Shown here piece after piece: positions 38,991 to 49,234 of a stretch of DNA of 64,000 nt. Position numbers and translations under genes: made by a program. The notes under the pieces are model-generated. The model saw nothing but the letters and a program-made list of their open reading frames with translations, did no database searches and was not told the DNA's origin. How positions within the stretch are numbered: position 1 is the stretch's first letter; each line of letters begins with the position of its first letter. Origin of the DNA: Helicobacter anseris (GTDB lineage: Bacteria; Campylobacterota; Campylobacteria; Campylobacterales; Helicobacteraceae); NCBI RefSeq assembly GCF_003364335.1, contig NZ_NXLX01000003.1, positions 58,033 to 122,032 of the forward strand, given 5' to 3'.

Positions 38991-40199
38991 ATGCTTCAAG
39001 TAGCTGGAATTAATTTTATGCAACAAACAAAAAGTATTAAAGATATTGATATATGTGACAAACATATACTTATTCGGGTAGATTTTAATGTCCCGATGGA
39101 TAAAGACTTAAATATATCAGATGATACAAGAATCAGAGAAGCCTTACCTACTATAAATTACTGCATTGACAATGGAGCAAAAAGTATTGTCCTTGTAAGC
39201 CATCTAGGCAGACCCAAAGGAAAAGACTCTAAATTTTCTCTCAAACATATCTTAAAAAGACTTGAAAGGCTGCTAGAGAAAAATATTCTTTTTGCCGAAA
39301 CAATTGAACAAGCAAAAGAATTGCAAAATCAATATCAAGGCATTATTTTATTAGAAAATATCCGTTTTTATCCAGAAGAAGAAAAAAATTCTGATTCTCT
39401 TAGCCAAAAACTCTCAACCCTGTGTGATATTTTTGTAAATGATGCTTTTGGAACAAGCCATAGAGCACATTCAAGCACTTATGGGGTTGCCAAATTTGCC
39501 TCTCAAAAAGTTGCTGGGATTTTATTAAAAAAAGAGATTGATTCTTTTGCCAAGGCGCTAGCAAATCCAATCAAACCTGTTTTACTAATTGTTGGTGGTA
39601 GTAAAGTAAGCTCAAAGCTTGCTCTACTCTACAATATCCTAGATGTTGTAGATAGAATTATCATTGGTGGTGCTATGAGTAACACTTTCTTAAAATCTTT
39701 AGGTTATGATATGCAAAAATCTCTTGTTGAAGATGGATTGCTTGAAGATGCTAGAAAAATTTTACAATTAGCAAAGGATAAGGGAGTAAAAGTCTATTTA
39801 CCTGTTGATGTAATTAGCACTGATTGCATTGAGGGTAATCGAAGGGTTGAAATTTCTCCTGCTCAAGATATCCCTTCTAATTTTATGGCTGTTGATATGG
39901 GTCCAGCAACAACAAAATTGTTCAATCAAGTAATTAGATCTAGCAATACAATTATCTGGAATGGACCACTTGGAATTTATGAGGATGCGCAATTTTCTAG
40001 AGGAACTTTTTCAATTGCCCATACCATAGGAGATACTTATGCATTCTCTCTCATAGGCGGGGGTGATACTGCTGATGCTGTAGATAAGGCTGGTGAAAGA
40101 GATAACATGAGCTTTATTTCAACAGGTGGTGGAGCTTCGCTAGAACTTTTAGAAGGAAAGATATTACCTGCATTTGAAGTTTTAGATAAGAAAGATTAG
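38991..40199 (+). CDS. pgk: Phosphoglycerate kinase
   Basis: Reversible phosphate transfer between 1,3-bisphosphoglycerate and ADP. It shows ILIRVDFNVPMD, LVSHLGRPKGKDSKFSL, LLENIRFYPEEE and the C-terminal nucleotide site SLIGGGDTADAVDKAG followed by FISTGGGASLELLEG. A longer frame begins at 38949, but AAGAGGT (38978-38984) lies six bases before the ATG at 38991, giving 402 residues. TGATAAAAT just upstream (38950-38958) may be a separate -10 box. Confidence 0.96.
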   Translation: MLQVAGINFMQQTKSIKDIDICDKHILIRVDFNVPMDKDLNISDDTRIREALPTINYCIDNGAKSIVLVSHLGRPKGKDSKFSLKHILKRLERLLEKNILFAETIEQAKELQNQYQGIILLENIRFYPEEEKNSDSLSQKLSTLCDIFVNDAFGTSHRAHSSTYGVAKFASQKVAGILLKKEIDSFAKALANPIKPVLLIVGGSKVSSKLALLYNILDVVDRIIIGGAMSNTFLKSLGYDMQKSLVEDGLLEDARKILQLAKDKGVKVYLPVDVISTDCIEGNRRVEISPAQDIPSNFMAVDMGPATTKLFNQVIRSSNTIIWNGPLGIYEDAQFSRGTFSIAHTIGDTYAFSLIGGGDTADAVDKAGERDNMSFISTGGGASLELLEGKILPAFEVLDKKD

Positions 40200-40202
40200 A
40201 AA

Positions 40203-41162
40203 ATGATGAATATCTTTATCAAAAAAAGCTCTTTTGTTGTTAGAGAGAGTTTTAGTAGTGTAGAAAAAATCAATCTAGAGAATCAAGTAATTTTATGGAT
40301 AGATCTGCTGCACCCTACTTTTGAAGAAGTAGCATACATTGCAAAAACTTATAAATTAGATATACCAACAAAAGAAGAAAGGGAAGAAATCGAGCAAAGT
40401 GCTAGATATTGGGAAGATAGCACTGGTATTACAATCAATAGCTATTTTTTAATGCGACCAGCAAAACTACAACTACGCAATGAGACAGTAACATTTATTT
40501 TGCATAATGGTATTTTATTTACCATTAGATATGGTGATTTCAAGGTTTTTGATGAAATACAACAACGCGTTTTAGCTAGTCCAAAAAATTTTGAAGATGG
40601 TTTTGATGTAGTAAGCAAAATTTATGAAGTCCGTGTGGAAAAAGATGCTGATATGCTAGAAGATGTGGGGCAAGAGACCCGTATATTACGCAAAGAAGTC
40701 TTTGACAAAGATCATGGAGACTATGGCAATATTCTTGAAAGACTTTCTAATTTACAAGAAATCAATATGAGCGTGAGAGATTCCTTATTTGATAAAAGAA
40801 GAGCAATCACAGCTCTTTTAAAGAGTGATAAAATTGATATGGATATTAAAAAAAATTTAAATATTGTTTTAAAAGATCTTAATTCTCTTGTTGAATTTAC
40901 AACTGTCAATATGAATATTCTAGATAATGTTCAAAGTCTTTTTACCAATCAAATCAATATTGAACAAAATAAAATTATCAAATTATTTACAGTTGCAACA
41001 ATGGCAATGATGCCTCCTACACTAATTGGAACAATCTATGGAATGAACTTTAAATATATGCCAGAACTTGAATGGAGTTTTGGCTATCCTATTGCAATTC
41101 TTGTTATGGTTATCTCAACTATTGTCCCTGTAATTTATTTTAAGAAAAAGGGATGGCTCTAA
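40203..41162 (+). CDS. corA: CorA-family divalent cation channel
   Basis: Magnesium (also cobalt/nickel) uptake channel. The 319-residue protein has a cytoplasmic alpha/beta domain, a long helix, and two C-terminal membrane helices joined by the signature loop [14 protein letters not shown] (GMN motif). It ends with the basic KKKGWL that follows the last helix. It is 3 bases after pgk and its stop abuts terC. Confidence 0.96.
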   Translation: MMNIFIKKSSFVVRESFSSVEKINLENQVILWIDLLHPTFEEVAYIAKTYKLDIPTKEEREEIEQSARYWEDSTGITINSYFLMRPAKLQLRNETVTFILHNGILFTIRYGDFKVFDEIQQRVLASPKNFEDGFDVVSKIYEVRVEKDADMLEDVGQETRILRKEVFDKDHGDYGNILERLSNLQEINMSVRDSLFDKRRAITALLKSDKIDMDIKKNLNIVLKDLNSLVEFTTVNMNILDNVQSLFTNQINIEQNKIIKLFTVATMAMMPPTLIGTIYGMNFKYMPELEWSFGYPIAILVMVISTIVPVIYFKKKGWL

Positions 41163-41900
41163 ATGCTAGAATGGTTAGCACAACCAGAAGCTTGGGGTGC
41201 TCTTATCACACTAACTCTACTAGAAATTATTCTTGGGATAGATAATATTATTTTTATTGCAATTGCGGTGGCTAAATTACCCAAACAACAACAAAATAAA
41301 GCAAGAATTCTCGGATTATTTTTAGCAATGTTTACAAGAATTGCTTTACTTTTCTCTATTGCTTGGATTATTACGCTGCAAACCCCCATTATCAAAACTT
41401 CTTTAATTTCATTATCAGGAAAAGATATCTTCTTGATTGCTGGGGGTATTTTTTTGATTTATAAGGGTATTTTAGAATTAAAAAATCTATCACTTCATAC
41501 AAATGAAGAGATTTCTCCTCAATCAAATACTAAAAACACAAGTTTTTTAACTTGTGTTCTGCAAATTGCGATTTTAGATATTGTTTTTTCTCTAGATTCT
41601 GTTATCACTGCCGTAGGAATGCTACAAAACACAATTACAAACCCCAAAGAAATCACTTTGTTGGCAAGTATTGCAATCATCATAGCAGTTTTTATTATGA
41701 TTTTTGTATCTGGCTATATCTCAGATTTTATCAATAAAAATCCTTCTATCAAACTCCTAGCTCTGTGCATTTTAATTCTTATTGGCATAAATCTTATTGC
41801 AGATGGTTTAAGCTACCATATCTCTAAAAATTATATTTATGCTATTATGGGATTTAGTTTTTTTGTAGAATGCATTAGAATTTATAAAGATAAAAACTAA
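41163..41900 (+). CDS. TerC-family membrane protein
   Basis: A 245-residue protein with seven predicted membrane helices. The TerC family acidic motifs are present: LLEIILGIDNIIFIAI in helix 2 and AILDIVFSLDSVITAVGM in a later helix, plus IKLLALCILILIGINLIADG. Characterised relatives export manganese or confer tellurite resistance; the substrate here is not shown. It directly follows corA, which suggests a role in metal homeostasis. Confidence 0.88.
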   Translation: MLEWLAQPEAWGALITLTLLEIILGIDNIIFIAIAVAKLPKQQQNKARILGLFLAMFTRIALLFSIAWIITLQTPIIKTSLISLSGKDIFLIAGGIFLIYKGILELKNLSLHTNEEISPQSNTKNTSFLTCVLQIAILDIVFSLDSVITAVGMLQNTITNPKEITLLASIAIIIAVFIMIFVSGYISDFINKNPSIKLLALCILILIGINLIADGLSYHISKNYIYAIMGFSFFVECIRIYKDKN

Positions 41901-42649
41901 ACCCCTCTTTTATTACCCCATATCCTAATATGCAATCTATCTGATAAATAAAAATTATTTTCTAAGCAAAGGGGTAATAAAAATTTTATATTTCTATTTA
42001 AGGTTTCTATATCACTGCCCTGTGGCATTAAATATACCTCATAACTTCCACTAACCTGAGCAAGTATTTCATTTATTTCAGCAATCCCACTCCCATCTTT
42101 ACACATCTCTTGATTGAGCACAAACTTAAAATATACACTCTTTGCATGATCTAAAATATTCTGTATTGCTTTAATATTTATTCTTTTCTCTTTTAAATCA
42201 AGAGTATTGCTTAATTTAACCCCCAAGGTAAAATGCAAAGATTTTAAAATCTCATTAAAATCAAAAAATACACTTCCATTGCTTTCTACATAGATATGAT
42301 GATGTCTTTTGATAAAATATTTCAATGTTTCAAGTAAAACCTTATTGCCAAAGTACAAACTTGGCTCTCCACCAGTTAAAACAATATCAAAATTTCCATT
42401 TCCCTTTTGCTCAATCTCACTAATAAGCTTCTTAGAATCTTCAAAAACAATCCATTCTTTAGAAAAAGCCTTATTTGCCGCATAAATACTATCACAGCCT
42501 ATAATTTTTTTCCCTTCATATTGCACACTCTCTGAAAAACCCTTGCAAGTCAAATTACACATACCTACTCTTACAAAAACGCTAGGTCTGCCCATTTGTC
42601 TGCCTTCGCCCTGAATACTATAAAAGATTTCTGAAATTTTTAACATCAA
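41897..42649 (-). CDS. queE: 7-carboxy-7-deazaguanine synthase (radical SAM)
   Basis: Second enzyme specific to queuosine synthesis; contracts the ring of carboxy-tetrahydropterin. It has the QueE opening SEIFYSIQGEGRQMGRPSVFVR and IVLTGGEPSLY. The cluster cysteines are not in the classical CxxxCxxC but read C31-x3-C35-x16-C52-D (MCNLTCKGF ... IGCDS), the arrangement I recall for Campylobacterota QueE. The protein has 250 residues. Four bases overlap with queD, and it converges with terC. Confidence 0.88.
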   Translation of the reverse strand: MMLKISEIFYSIQGEGRQMGRPSVFVRVGMCNLTCKGFSESVQYEGKKIIGCDSIYAANKAFSKEWIVFEDSKKLISEIEQKGNGNFDIVLTGGEPSLYFGNKVLLETLKYFIKRHHHIYVESNGSVFFDFNEILKSLHFTLGVKLSNTLDLKEKRINIKAIQNILDHAKSVYFKFVLNQEMCKDGSGIAEINEILAQVSGSYEVYLMPQGSDIETLNRNIKFLLPLCLENNFYLSDRLHIRIWGNKRGV

Positions 42650-43257
42650 ACTTGTTGCAACGGGGTTTGAAAAACAAAAGGTTTTTTTATCTTATCTAGT
42701 TCAAATTCTTTGAGTTTATCAAGCATAAAAGGATCCTTCCAATCTTGCTTGATTGCTTCAGAAAAAAGAATGGAATCTAAACTAACTTTTTGCATAAAAT
42801 ATAAATTTTTCAAATCATTACTAAAGGCTTCTGCATATCCATGATCTGTTTCATGCACCCTTACAGATTCTACAACAATACTCCCTTCATTATTGCCAAA
42901 CTCCATTGCTTGCAAAAACTTATCAACAAAAAATAATAATAACAATGCATAATTTTCAGCGCTAGGATTATGAGTCAAGATAACATAACGCTCTGAATTC
43001 TTAATAGCAAAATCTCTAATCTCATTTTGTTCCCTATCCCAAACATGATAGGCATGATCAAATCCATCAATAAAATCAGCAATTTGGTTTTTAAAAATAC
43101 CAAAGTCAAGTATCATACCTGCATTATCTAATTTATCAGATCTTACAAAAACCTCTACTTTATAATTATGTCCATGCAAGCTCCTAGAACATCTTATAGA
43201 GGAGCAATTCCTCACTATGTGCGCAGCACAAAAACCAAACATTCTTCTAATAATCAT
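42646..43257 (-). CDS. queD: 6-carboxytetrahydropterin synthase
   Basis: First pterin step of queuosine synthesis, supplying QueE. The zinc-binding histidines are in FCAAHIV and SLHGHNYKVEVFV, with the catalytic HDxxx segment (GFDHAYHVWD) and VRVHETDHGYAEAF near the end. At 203 residues it is longer than the 120-residue E. coli QueD, as is common in this group. It overlaps queE by four bases and the lipoprotein gene by one. Confidence 0.9.
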   Translation of the reverse strand: MIIRRMFGFCAAHIVRNCSSIRCSRSLHGHNYKVEVFVRSDKLDNAGMILDFGIFKNQIADFIDGFDHAYHVWDREQNEIRDFAIKNSERYVILTHNPSAENYALLLLFFVDKFLQAMEFGNNEGSIVVESVRVHETDHGYAEAFSNDLKNLYFMQKVSLDSILFSEAIKQDWKDPFMLDKLKEFELDKIKKPFVFQTPLQQV

Positions 43258-43895
43258 TAATCACAAACCCAATATCTTGGCAAAGGAGAGGTATAGTTAT
43301 AATTCTCCTCTCTAGTAAAATCCATACGATTGATTGTATGATAAACCAAATCCCTAAAAACATAATTATATCCGCAAGTTTTTCCTCTCACACTACCGTC
43401 AACAAACATAATTCTTTGTCTTGTATTTACATCATACCAATCCAAAGTAAAATGATAAGTGAGAACATAATCCATTCTTTGAGAAAAATCTGTCAGATTT
43501 AATGTCTTTTGCGGTGAATTGTCACAATAAAATTTTTCACCATAAAAATAACAAGAAGAAACCACGCCATCATTCATAACACTATAATTATAACTGACAC
43601 TTGGATAAGGTTTTACTTCCTTATAAAGGCGAATAAAAATTGCATTTCTAGCATGAGATAGTTTTAGCTCACTTTGCTTGTATAAACTTGTAAATCCTCT
43701 TTTTTGCAACTCATAAATAATCAAATCTACATAATAGGCAGACAAAATATCATTAACATCATGCATAATCACAACTGGGGCATTGATATTAAATCTATAA
43801 TCTTTTTGCAATACAGAGTAGTAACCCATATTTAAATTACTAGAACAACCCACAAACAACAAAACAAAAGATATAATCGCTATTAAGATTCTCAA
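43257..43895 (-). CDS. Putative lipoprotein of unknown function
   Basis: A 212-residue protein with a lipoprotein signal: RILIAIISFVLLFVGC-SS, a lipobox with the cysteine at residue 17. The remainder looks periplasmic (VVIMHDVNDILSAYYVDLII, then several Tyr-rich strands) and ends RYWVCD. I do not recognise the family; a distant link to Helicobacter HpaA-type lipoproteins is possible but not shown. The TTG at 43895 is chosen over one at 43907 because GGAGGA lies just before it. It is placed between selD and queD, probably in the same transcript. Confidence 0.7.
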   Translation of the reverse strand: MRILIAIISFVLLFVGCSSNLNMGYYSVLQKDYRFNINAPVVIMHDVNDILSAYYVDLIIYELQKRGFTSLYKQSELKLSHARNAIFIRLYKEVKPYPSVSYNYSVMNDGVVSSCYFYGEKFYCDNSPQKTLNLTDFSQRMDYVLTYHFTLDWYDVNTRQRIMFVDGSVRGKTCGYNYVFRDLVYHTINRMDFTREENYNYTSPLPRYWVCD

Positions 43896-43908
43896 ATAAT
43901 CCTCCAAA

Positions 43909-44934
43909 TCATCCTAATACAATCTTGCAATCATCTCTACTTGGGATAAAATCACCAATAATGCTTGCTCTCTCATATCCTGATTTTTTTAATATATTAA
44001 GCAAATTTTTTGCTTTCTCTTTAGGCAAAGCAAAAACAATTCCACCAGAAGTTTGAGCATCATATAAGGCAATATCATCTTGTATATTTGCTTCATTTTT
44101 AACAAATTTTTGAAAATATTTTTGATTATTCTTACTACCACCAGAGACGCAACCCTCTTTGAGTGCCCTATCCATATTTTCAAAAAAAGGAATTTCTGAC
44201 ACATTTAATGCAATTGCAGTCTTATTGTTACACATTTCATACAAATGTCCAATCAGTCCAAATCCAGTAATATCTGTACAAGCACTGATAGGATAATCTT
44301 GCGCAACTCTACTTGCATAAAGATTTAATCTTTCCATAGAATCTAAGCATTCTTTGGCATCTAAGTCCTGCATTTTTCCTTGTTTTAGTGCCGTTGTAAT
44401 CAATCCGCTCCCAATAGGTTTGCACAAAATAATTACATCTCCAATATTTGCTGTGTTATTTCTCCAAATCTTTGATGCCAGACCACCAACACTTAATCCA
44501 TACTTTTGTTCTCTATCAACAATAGTATGTCCCCCTAAAAGCGAAGCATCAGATTCTATAATCTTTTCCATACCCCCTCTTAAAATCTCTTGCAATGCCT
44601 GCTTAGAAACATGCTCTTTATCCCACATAAGGATATTTAAAGCTGTTTTTGCTTCGCCCCCCATTGCAAAAATATCGCTCAAAGCATTACACGCAGCAAT
44701 TTTTCCAAACAAATAAGGATCATCTACCACTGGTGTTATAACATCTACACTTTGCAGCAGCATTGTTTTATCATCTATACGATAAACTCCACAATCCTCA
44801 TTGCCTTCAAAATCTATGATAACATCTTTATTTTTTGGTCGGTGCATTGTAGAAAAAATTTGTGTTAGATCCTCCGGACCTACTTTTCCAGCTCAACCAG
44901 CACACTGAACAAATTGTGTTAATCGATCTATCAT
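43909..44934 (-). CDS. selD: Selenide, water dikinase with selenocysteine codon
   Basis: Makes selenophosphate from selenide and ATP for selenocysteine tRNA. The frame opens with ATG at 44934 and contains an in-frame TGA at 44893-44895 (codon 14): the reading QCAG-U-AGKVGPEDL matches the catalytic loop of SelD, where this position is Cys or Sec. A call that stops at the TGA would start at the ATG at 44847 and lose this loop. Downstream are SVDVITPVVDDPYLFGKIAACNALSDIFAMGG-type motifs (e.g. KIAACNALSDIFAMGG). The full length is 341 residues. The ATG overlaps the yedF-like stop by four bases. A selenocysteine system must exist elsewhere in the genome. Confidence 0.93.
44868..44880 (-). promoter_or_regulatory. 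Candidate bacterial SECIS hairpin in selD
   Basis: Twelve bases after the TGA, GGUCC can pair with GGAUC (one G-U pair) around a three-base loop GGA, at the place where bacterial SECIS stem-loops sit. The apical region has a GGU-containing sequence as in known SelB targets. The stem is short, so its exact extent is a guess; only the in-frame TGA in the catalytic loop is firm. Confidence 0.35.
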
Positions 44935-45278
44935 AAACTCACAACCTCATTACTTAAAATCAATTGAGTAATATGCATTGCATTATCAATTTTACCAACA
45001 ACATTTTTCTCTCTTAATCCAAAAAAATCTATACAAGTTTGGCAAAATAAAATCTCAACACCCATTTCTTCTAATTTTTGCAGTGATTGTAAGGCGACCT
45101 CATTTTGTATTTGCTCATTTTTCGTTCCAAGCAATACGCCTCTATTTAATAAGATAATACTTTTTGGAAGCATTGCTTGATCTTGCAAACTTATTGCTTG
45201 CAAAAATCCTCCCATCATCATACCTCCAAGCTCTCCTTCACCAATCTTATCATCCTTAATCAAAAACACTTTTTGCAT
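44931..45278 (-). CDS. DsrE-like selenium metabolism protein (YedF C-terminal type)
   Basis: A 115-residue protein of the DsrE/YedF type often encoded beside selD. It has the pattern GELGGMMMGGFLQAI, SIILLNRGVLLG, LEEMGVEILFCQTCIDFFGL (the CQTC cysteines being the likely active site) and NAMHITQLIL. The SirA-like N-terminal domain found in full YedF proteins is missing; only the DsrE-like part is present. It overlaps selD by four bases, which supports a role in selenium delivery. Function is inferred from context and family. Confidence 0.75.
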   Translation of the reverse strand: MQKVFLIKDDKIGEGELGGMMMGGFLQAISLQDQAMLPKSIILLNRGVLLGTKNEQIQNEVALQSLQKLEEMGVEILFCQTCIDFFGLREKNVVGKIDNAMHITQLILSNEVVSL

Positions 45279-45279
45279 C

Positions 45280-46416
45280 TTAACTCCTTAAAAAATTATT
45301 TGCTATTTGTAAAAAAACTTGCGAAAGCTTTTTTATTTCATCTATACATACACATTCATTTAAACTATGTATCCTATCATTTTTTACCCCAAATTCCACA
45401 ACTTCCACTCCATATTGTGCAAAATATCTTGCATCACTTGTTCCACCACTTGTGCTTAGCTTTGCTTGCAAACCTGTCTGTTCTTTTATAACCTGCAAAA
45501 GATTATTTACCAACCAACTTGTATTAGAGCTTTTAAAAGGAAAAGAGCTTTGAGTAAGCTCTAATTCATAATCAATGTCTTTTAACACACGATGTATATA
45601 ATCTCTCAATGTTTCTTTAGTGCTTAATGTATTATTGCGAACATTAAACATTATTTTTAGTTCATTTGGTGTCACATTAACCACTTCCATACCACCTCTA
45701 ATATCAGTGATTACTATTTTTGAGGGCAAAAAGTCTTCATCTCCTTGATCCAAAAAATATCCAGCCAAGTCACCCAATCTAGCTCCCAGCAATTCAACAG
45801 GATTGATGCATTTTTCAGGATATGCAACATGTCCTTGCAATCCTTTAATTTTTAAAATTCCATTGATAGATCCTCTGCGACCTATTTTTACTGTATCTCC
45901 AAAAATCTTATCACAAGTAGGTTCGGCAACAATTGCAAATTGTGGCAATAGGTCTATTTTTTTTAGCTCATCAAGAACATATCTTGTGCCATCAATCCCT
46001 ACTCCTTCTTCATCGCTTGTAAGCAAAATTGAGATGATTTTCACTTCACTTATTTTTTGTATTTCCAATAATTGTGAAGCCCTAAGAAAACTTGCTACGC
46101 CCCCTTTCATATCCTGTGTTCCCCTACCATATAAAAAATTATTTTCTATGAAAGGTAAAAATGGATCATATTTCCAACCATCACCAGGTGGCACTACATC
46201 AATATGACCGGCAAAACAAAAATGTGGGGTATTCTTATCTATCTCACCTTGACCAAATTTTTTATACAAAAATAGATTCTTAACCTCCCCCTTATCAAAT
46301 CTCAAAACTTCAAAATCCCCCAAAATTTCTGCAATGTATTCATAAATACCACATTCCTTTGGTGTTATTGTTGGATAGGAAATAAGTTTTTTTAATATGT
46401 CAATTGCTTGATTCAT
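45280..46416 (-). CDS. dapE: Succinyl-diaminopimelate desuccinylase
   Basis: Metallopeptidase-fold enzyme of the lysine and peptidoglycan DAP pathway. The dizinc ligands are in [15 protein letters not shown] (His), [10 protein letters not shown] (Asp) and [14 protein letters not shown] (Glu pair), with [12 protein letters not shown] near the C-terminus and a final histidine in RIHSLNECV. The protein has 378 residues. Its start overlaps the mnmG stop by four bases. Confidence 0.95.
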   Translation of the reverse strand: MNQAIDILKKLISYPTITPKECGIYEYIAEILGDFEVLRFDKGEVKNLFLYKKFGQGEIDKNTPHFCFAGHIDVVPPGDGWKYDPFLPFIENNFLYGRGTQDMKGGVASFLRASQLLEIQKISEVKIISILLTSDEEGVGIDGTRYVLDELKKIDLLPQFAIVAEPTCDKIFGDTVKIGRRGSINGILKIKGLQGHVAYPEKCINPVELLGARLGDLAGYFLDQGDEDFLPSKIVITDIRGGMEVVNVTPNELKIMFNVRNNTLSTKETLRDYIHRVLKDIDYELELTQSSFPFKSSNTSWLVNNLLQVIKEQTGLQAKLSTSGGTSDARYFAQYGVEVVEFGVKNDRIHSLNECVCIDEIKKLSQVFLQIANNFLRS

Positions 46417-48323
46417 TGATTTTTCTTCTTGTGATATAAGTGAATATATAAATGCAAAACATCTAAACTTGCTGGGGTAATACCGCTAATATTTGATGCA
46501 TGAAATAAAGTAGCAGGCTTATATTTATTGAGCTTTTCCACTACCTCCAAACTCAAACCTGCAATCCCATCAAAAACAAAATCCTTTGGTATCTTGACTT
46601 CTAGCATCTGCTCCATCTTTGCAACACTCTCTAATTGCTTTTGGATATAGTTATCATATTTTGCAAGAATTCTAATTTGCTCTTTTGCTCTTTTGCTTAC
46701 ATTTTTAAAGCTGATATCAAATTTTTCAAGTTTATCATCATCAAAACTATCTCTTCCAACAACTAAAATTGCCTGACATTTATCATTGATAGGTTCTTCT
46801 TGAATATCTTGTAAAAACTTTAAGGTTTCTTTTGATGGGGTTAAAATCTTTTGTTTTAAAAATTCTATACCCTCTTTAATGTCTTGCATATCCTTTTCTA
46901 ATGTATCATAATCTTGTTTTTCCATCAAACCAAGTGTATAAGCATATTTTCCAAGCCTAAAGAGTGCATTGTCCTCTCTTAAAAGCAATCTATATTCAGC
47001 ACGAGAGGTAAAAACTCTATAAGGCTCTGTTGTGCCCTTTGTCACCAAATCATCTATCATAACCCCGATATATCCCTCATCTCTACGAAGAATAAACTCT
47101 TGCATATCACCAAATTTATTTTGAAATCTCCCATCTTCTTTCTTTAAACTCAAAACCGCATTTATACCAGCTACAATCCCTTGTGCTGCCGCTTCTTCAT
47201 AACCTGTTGTTCCATTTATCTGTCCTGCAAAATAAAGCCCACTAATAAGGCGTGTTTCAAGAGTATGCCACAAGGCTGTAGGATTTACATAATCATACTC
47301 TATAGCATAACCATAACGCGTGATTTTTGCATTTTCAAGCCCAGTAATAGAATGTATCACTTTTTCTTGCACATCAAATGGCAAAGAAGTGCTTAAACCA
47401 TTGATATAATATTCCACCTTATCTTGAGTTTGAGGCTCTAAAAATAACTGATGTCTTTCTTTTTCTGCAAACCGATGGATTTTATCCTCAATACTTGGAC
47501 AATATCTAGGACCAACGCCTTCAATTTGACCTGTAAAAAGAGGAGCTCTAGAAAAATTGTCTCTAATATATTGATGTGTAGTTTCATTGGTATAGGTTAC
47601 AAAACAAGGCAATTGTTCGGGGTTAAAATCCTTAGTTCTATAACTAAAATTTGGTGGTATTGTATCACCAAAATGTTGTTCTAAATTTGCAGTATCGATA
47701 CTTCTGCCATCGATTCTAGGACAAGTCCCTGTTTTTAATCTTCCTAACTCAAATCCCAAATCCCTAAGACTTTGAGATAATCCAATTGATGCATTCTCGC
47801 CAAATCTACCATTAGTAATTTGTGTCTCACCAATATGCACCAATCCTCTTAAAAAAGTGCCCGCTGTAATTATCACTTTTTTTGCAAAATAAGTTTTTCC
47901 AATATTAGTCCTTACACCAATCACTTTTTGCTCTTCAACCAACAAACTCTCAACAACCTCTTGAGAAACACTTAAATTTGAGGTATTTAAAACCATATTT
48001 CTAGCTTCTATACGATATTTATCCATATCAATTTGAGCCCTAGTCCCCCTTACAGCAGGTCCCTTTGATGCATTTAATACACGATATTGTATCCCGCTTT
48101 TATCTGTTAAAATACCCATAACACCGCCAAGAGCATCTACTTCTTTAACCAAATGCCCCTTACCAAGTCCTCCAATTGCTGGATTGCAACTTGCAAGCCC
48201 TATATTTTCCACAAGCATTGTTAAAAGATGCACTCTAGCCCCCATCTTAGCACTTACAATACTAGCTTCAATACCAGCATGACCACCGCCTATTACCAAA
48301 ATATCAATATTATCATCACGCAT
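46413..48323 (-). CDS. mnmG: tRNA uridine 5-carboxymethylaminomethyl modification enzyme
   Basis: FAD enzyme that, with MnmE, modifies the wobble uridine of several tRNAs. At 636 residues it has the dinucleotide fold [20 protein letters not shown], the GidA signatures [20 protein letters not shown] and [15 protein letters not shown], and [16 protein letters not shown]. It is followed directly by dapE, as in H. pylori, and diverges from cdsA. Confidence 0.96.
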   Translation of the reverse strand: MRDDNIDILVIGGGHAGIEASIVSAKMGARVHLLTMLVENIGLASCNPAIGGLGKGHLVKEVDALGGVMGILTDKSGIQYRVLNASKGPAVRGTRAQIDMDKYRIEARNMVLNTSNLSVSQEVVESLLVEEQKVIGVRTNIGKTYFAKKVIITAGTFLRGLVHIGETQITNGRFGENASIGLSQSLRDLGFELGRLKTGTCPRIDGRSIDTANLEQHFGDTIPPNFSYRTKDFNPEQLPCFVTYTNETTHQYIRDNFSRAPLFTGQIEGVGPRYCPSIEDKIHRFAEKERHQLFLEPQTQDKVEYYINGLSTSLPFDVQEKVIHSITGLENAKITRYGYAIEYDYVNPTALWHTLETRLISGLYFAGQINGTTGYEEAAAQGIVAGINAVLSLKKEDGRFQNKFGDMQEFILRRDEGYIGVMIDDLVTKGTTEPYRVFTSRAEYRLLLREDNALFRLGKYAYTLGLMEKQDYDTLEKDMQDIKEGIEFLKQKILTPSKETLKFLQDIQEEPINDKCQAILVVGRDSFDDDKLEKFDISFKNVSKRAKEQIRILAKYDNYIQKQLESVAKMEQMLEVKIPKDFVFDGIAGLSLEVVEKLNKYKPATLFHASNISGITPASLDVLHLYIHLYHKKKNQ

Positions 48324-48372
48324 AATACTTATTTACTTACCCCATACTTCAAAGTTCTTTCAAAATTATATT

Positions 48373-48390
48373 AAAACTTTAGAAAGTTTT
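48373..48390. promoter_or_regulatory. Perfect inverted repeat beside the cdsA -10 box
   Basis: AAAACTTT and AAAGTTTT form a perfect 8+8 palindrome with a two-base spacer. It lies three bases upstream of a perfect TATAAT (48394-48399) in the 110-base divergent region between mnmG and cdsA. It would overlap the space a -35 element occupies, so it could be an operator; it could also be chance in AT-rich DNA. Confidence 0.35.
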
Positions 48391-48393
48391 CAC

Positions 48394-48399
48394 TATAAT
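48394..48399 (+). promoter_or_regulatory. -10 box of cdsA
   Basis: Perfect TATAAT, 35 bases before the cdsA start; AAAGGA precedes that ATG at normal spacing. No clear -35 box. Confidence 0.5.
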
Positions 48400-48433
48400 T
48401 TACCCGACAGTAGCTTTGCATTAAAGGATTTTT

Positions 48434-49234
48434 ATGGGTTTAAAAAATGCTATTTTTTCTGATAAAAAACGCTATATCACGGGTATATCTCTCATTATAG
48501 CTCTTACACTTTTACTTTGGATCAACAATTCTTATCTCATCTGGTTTGTGCTAGGCATTGCTTTTTTTATCGGACTAGTAGAAAGTCTTAGACTCTTTAA
48601 ATGTCCAAATCATCCCATTATTTTTTTATTTGCTATCTTAATTTGGATTGGCGCTCTTTTTAATGCAAGGCCATTAGAATCTGGAATCTTTTTTACAATG
48701 CTATTGGCAGGTTTTCTAGCCTACAAACAAAGCATAGAATCTAAATACCTACTTGCTTTTATTTACCCCACTCTACCATTTTTAATTCTATATGCAACTT
48801 ATAGAGATTTTGGTATTGAGGCAATTATTTGGCTTATTGCTACAATTGCAATTTGTGATAGTGCTGCATATTTTGGTGGAAGAGCCTTTGGAAAAACTCC
48901 TTTTAGCCCCACATCTCCAAAAAAAACAATAGAAGGGGTTGTTGTTGGTGTTATTTTTGCAGTTAGTATAGGCAGTATTCTTGGTATTGGTGTCTTTCAC
49001 CAAAACTTTTTTGTTTCTCTTTTTATTAGTCTTATTGTCGCTATTAGTGGAGTTTTGGGTGATCTTTATGAAAGCTATTTAAAGCGTCAAGCTGGTCTTA
49101 AAGACAGTGGCAATATTTTACCTGGGCATGGTGGCATACTTGATCGCTTTGATGCAGTTTTATTTGGTGGCATTGCGATGCATTTTTTGCTTTATTTTTT
49201 CTCAAGCCAACCCAATCAAATGATAGTATTTTAA
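48434..49234 (+). CDS. cdsA: Phosphatidate cytidylyltransferase
   Basis: Makes CDP-diacylglycerol, the precursor of all bacterial phospholipids. The 266-residue protein has about seven membrane helices and the family signature near its end: SPTSPKKTIEGVVVG followed by GDLYESYLKRQAGLKDSG and NILPGHGGILDRFD. It stops immediately before the dxr start, as in H. pylori. Confidence 0.95.
   Translation: MGLKNAIFSDKKRYITGISLIIALTLLLWINNSYLIWFVLGIAFFIGLVESLRLFKCPNHPIIFLFAILIWIGALFNARPLESGIFFTMLLAGFLAYKQSIESKYLLAFIYPTLPFLILYATYRDFGIEAIIWLIATIAICDSAAYFGGRAFGKTPFSPTSPKKTIEGVVVGVIFAVSIGSILGIGVFHQNFFVSLFISLIVAISGVLGDLYESYLKRQAGLKDSGNILPGHGGILDRFDAVLFGGIAMHFLLYFFSSQPNQMIVF

Noticed and set aside
44931..45278. 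Pseudogene of full-length YedF because the SirA-like domain is missing
   Set aside because: The frame is intact, starts behind AAGGAG and is coupled to selD; DsrE-only versions are plausible as functional genes.
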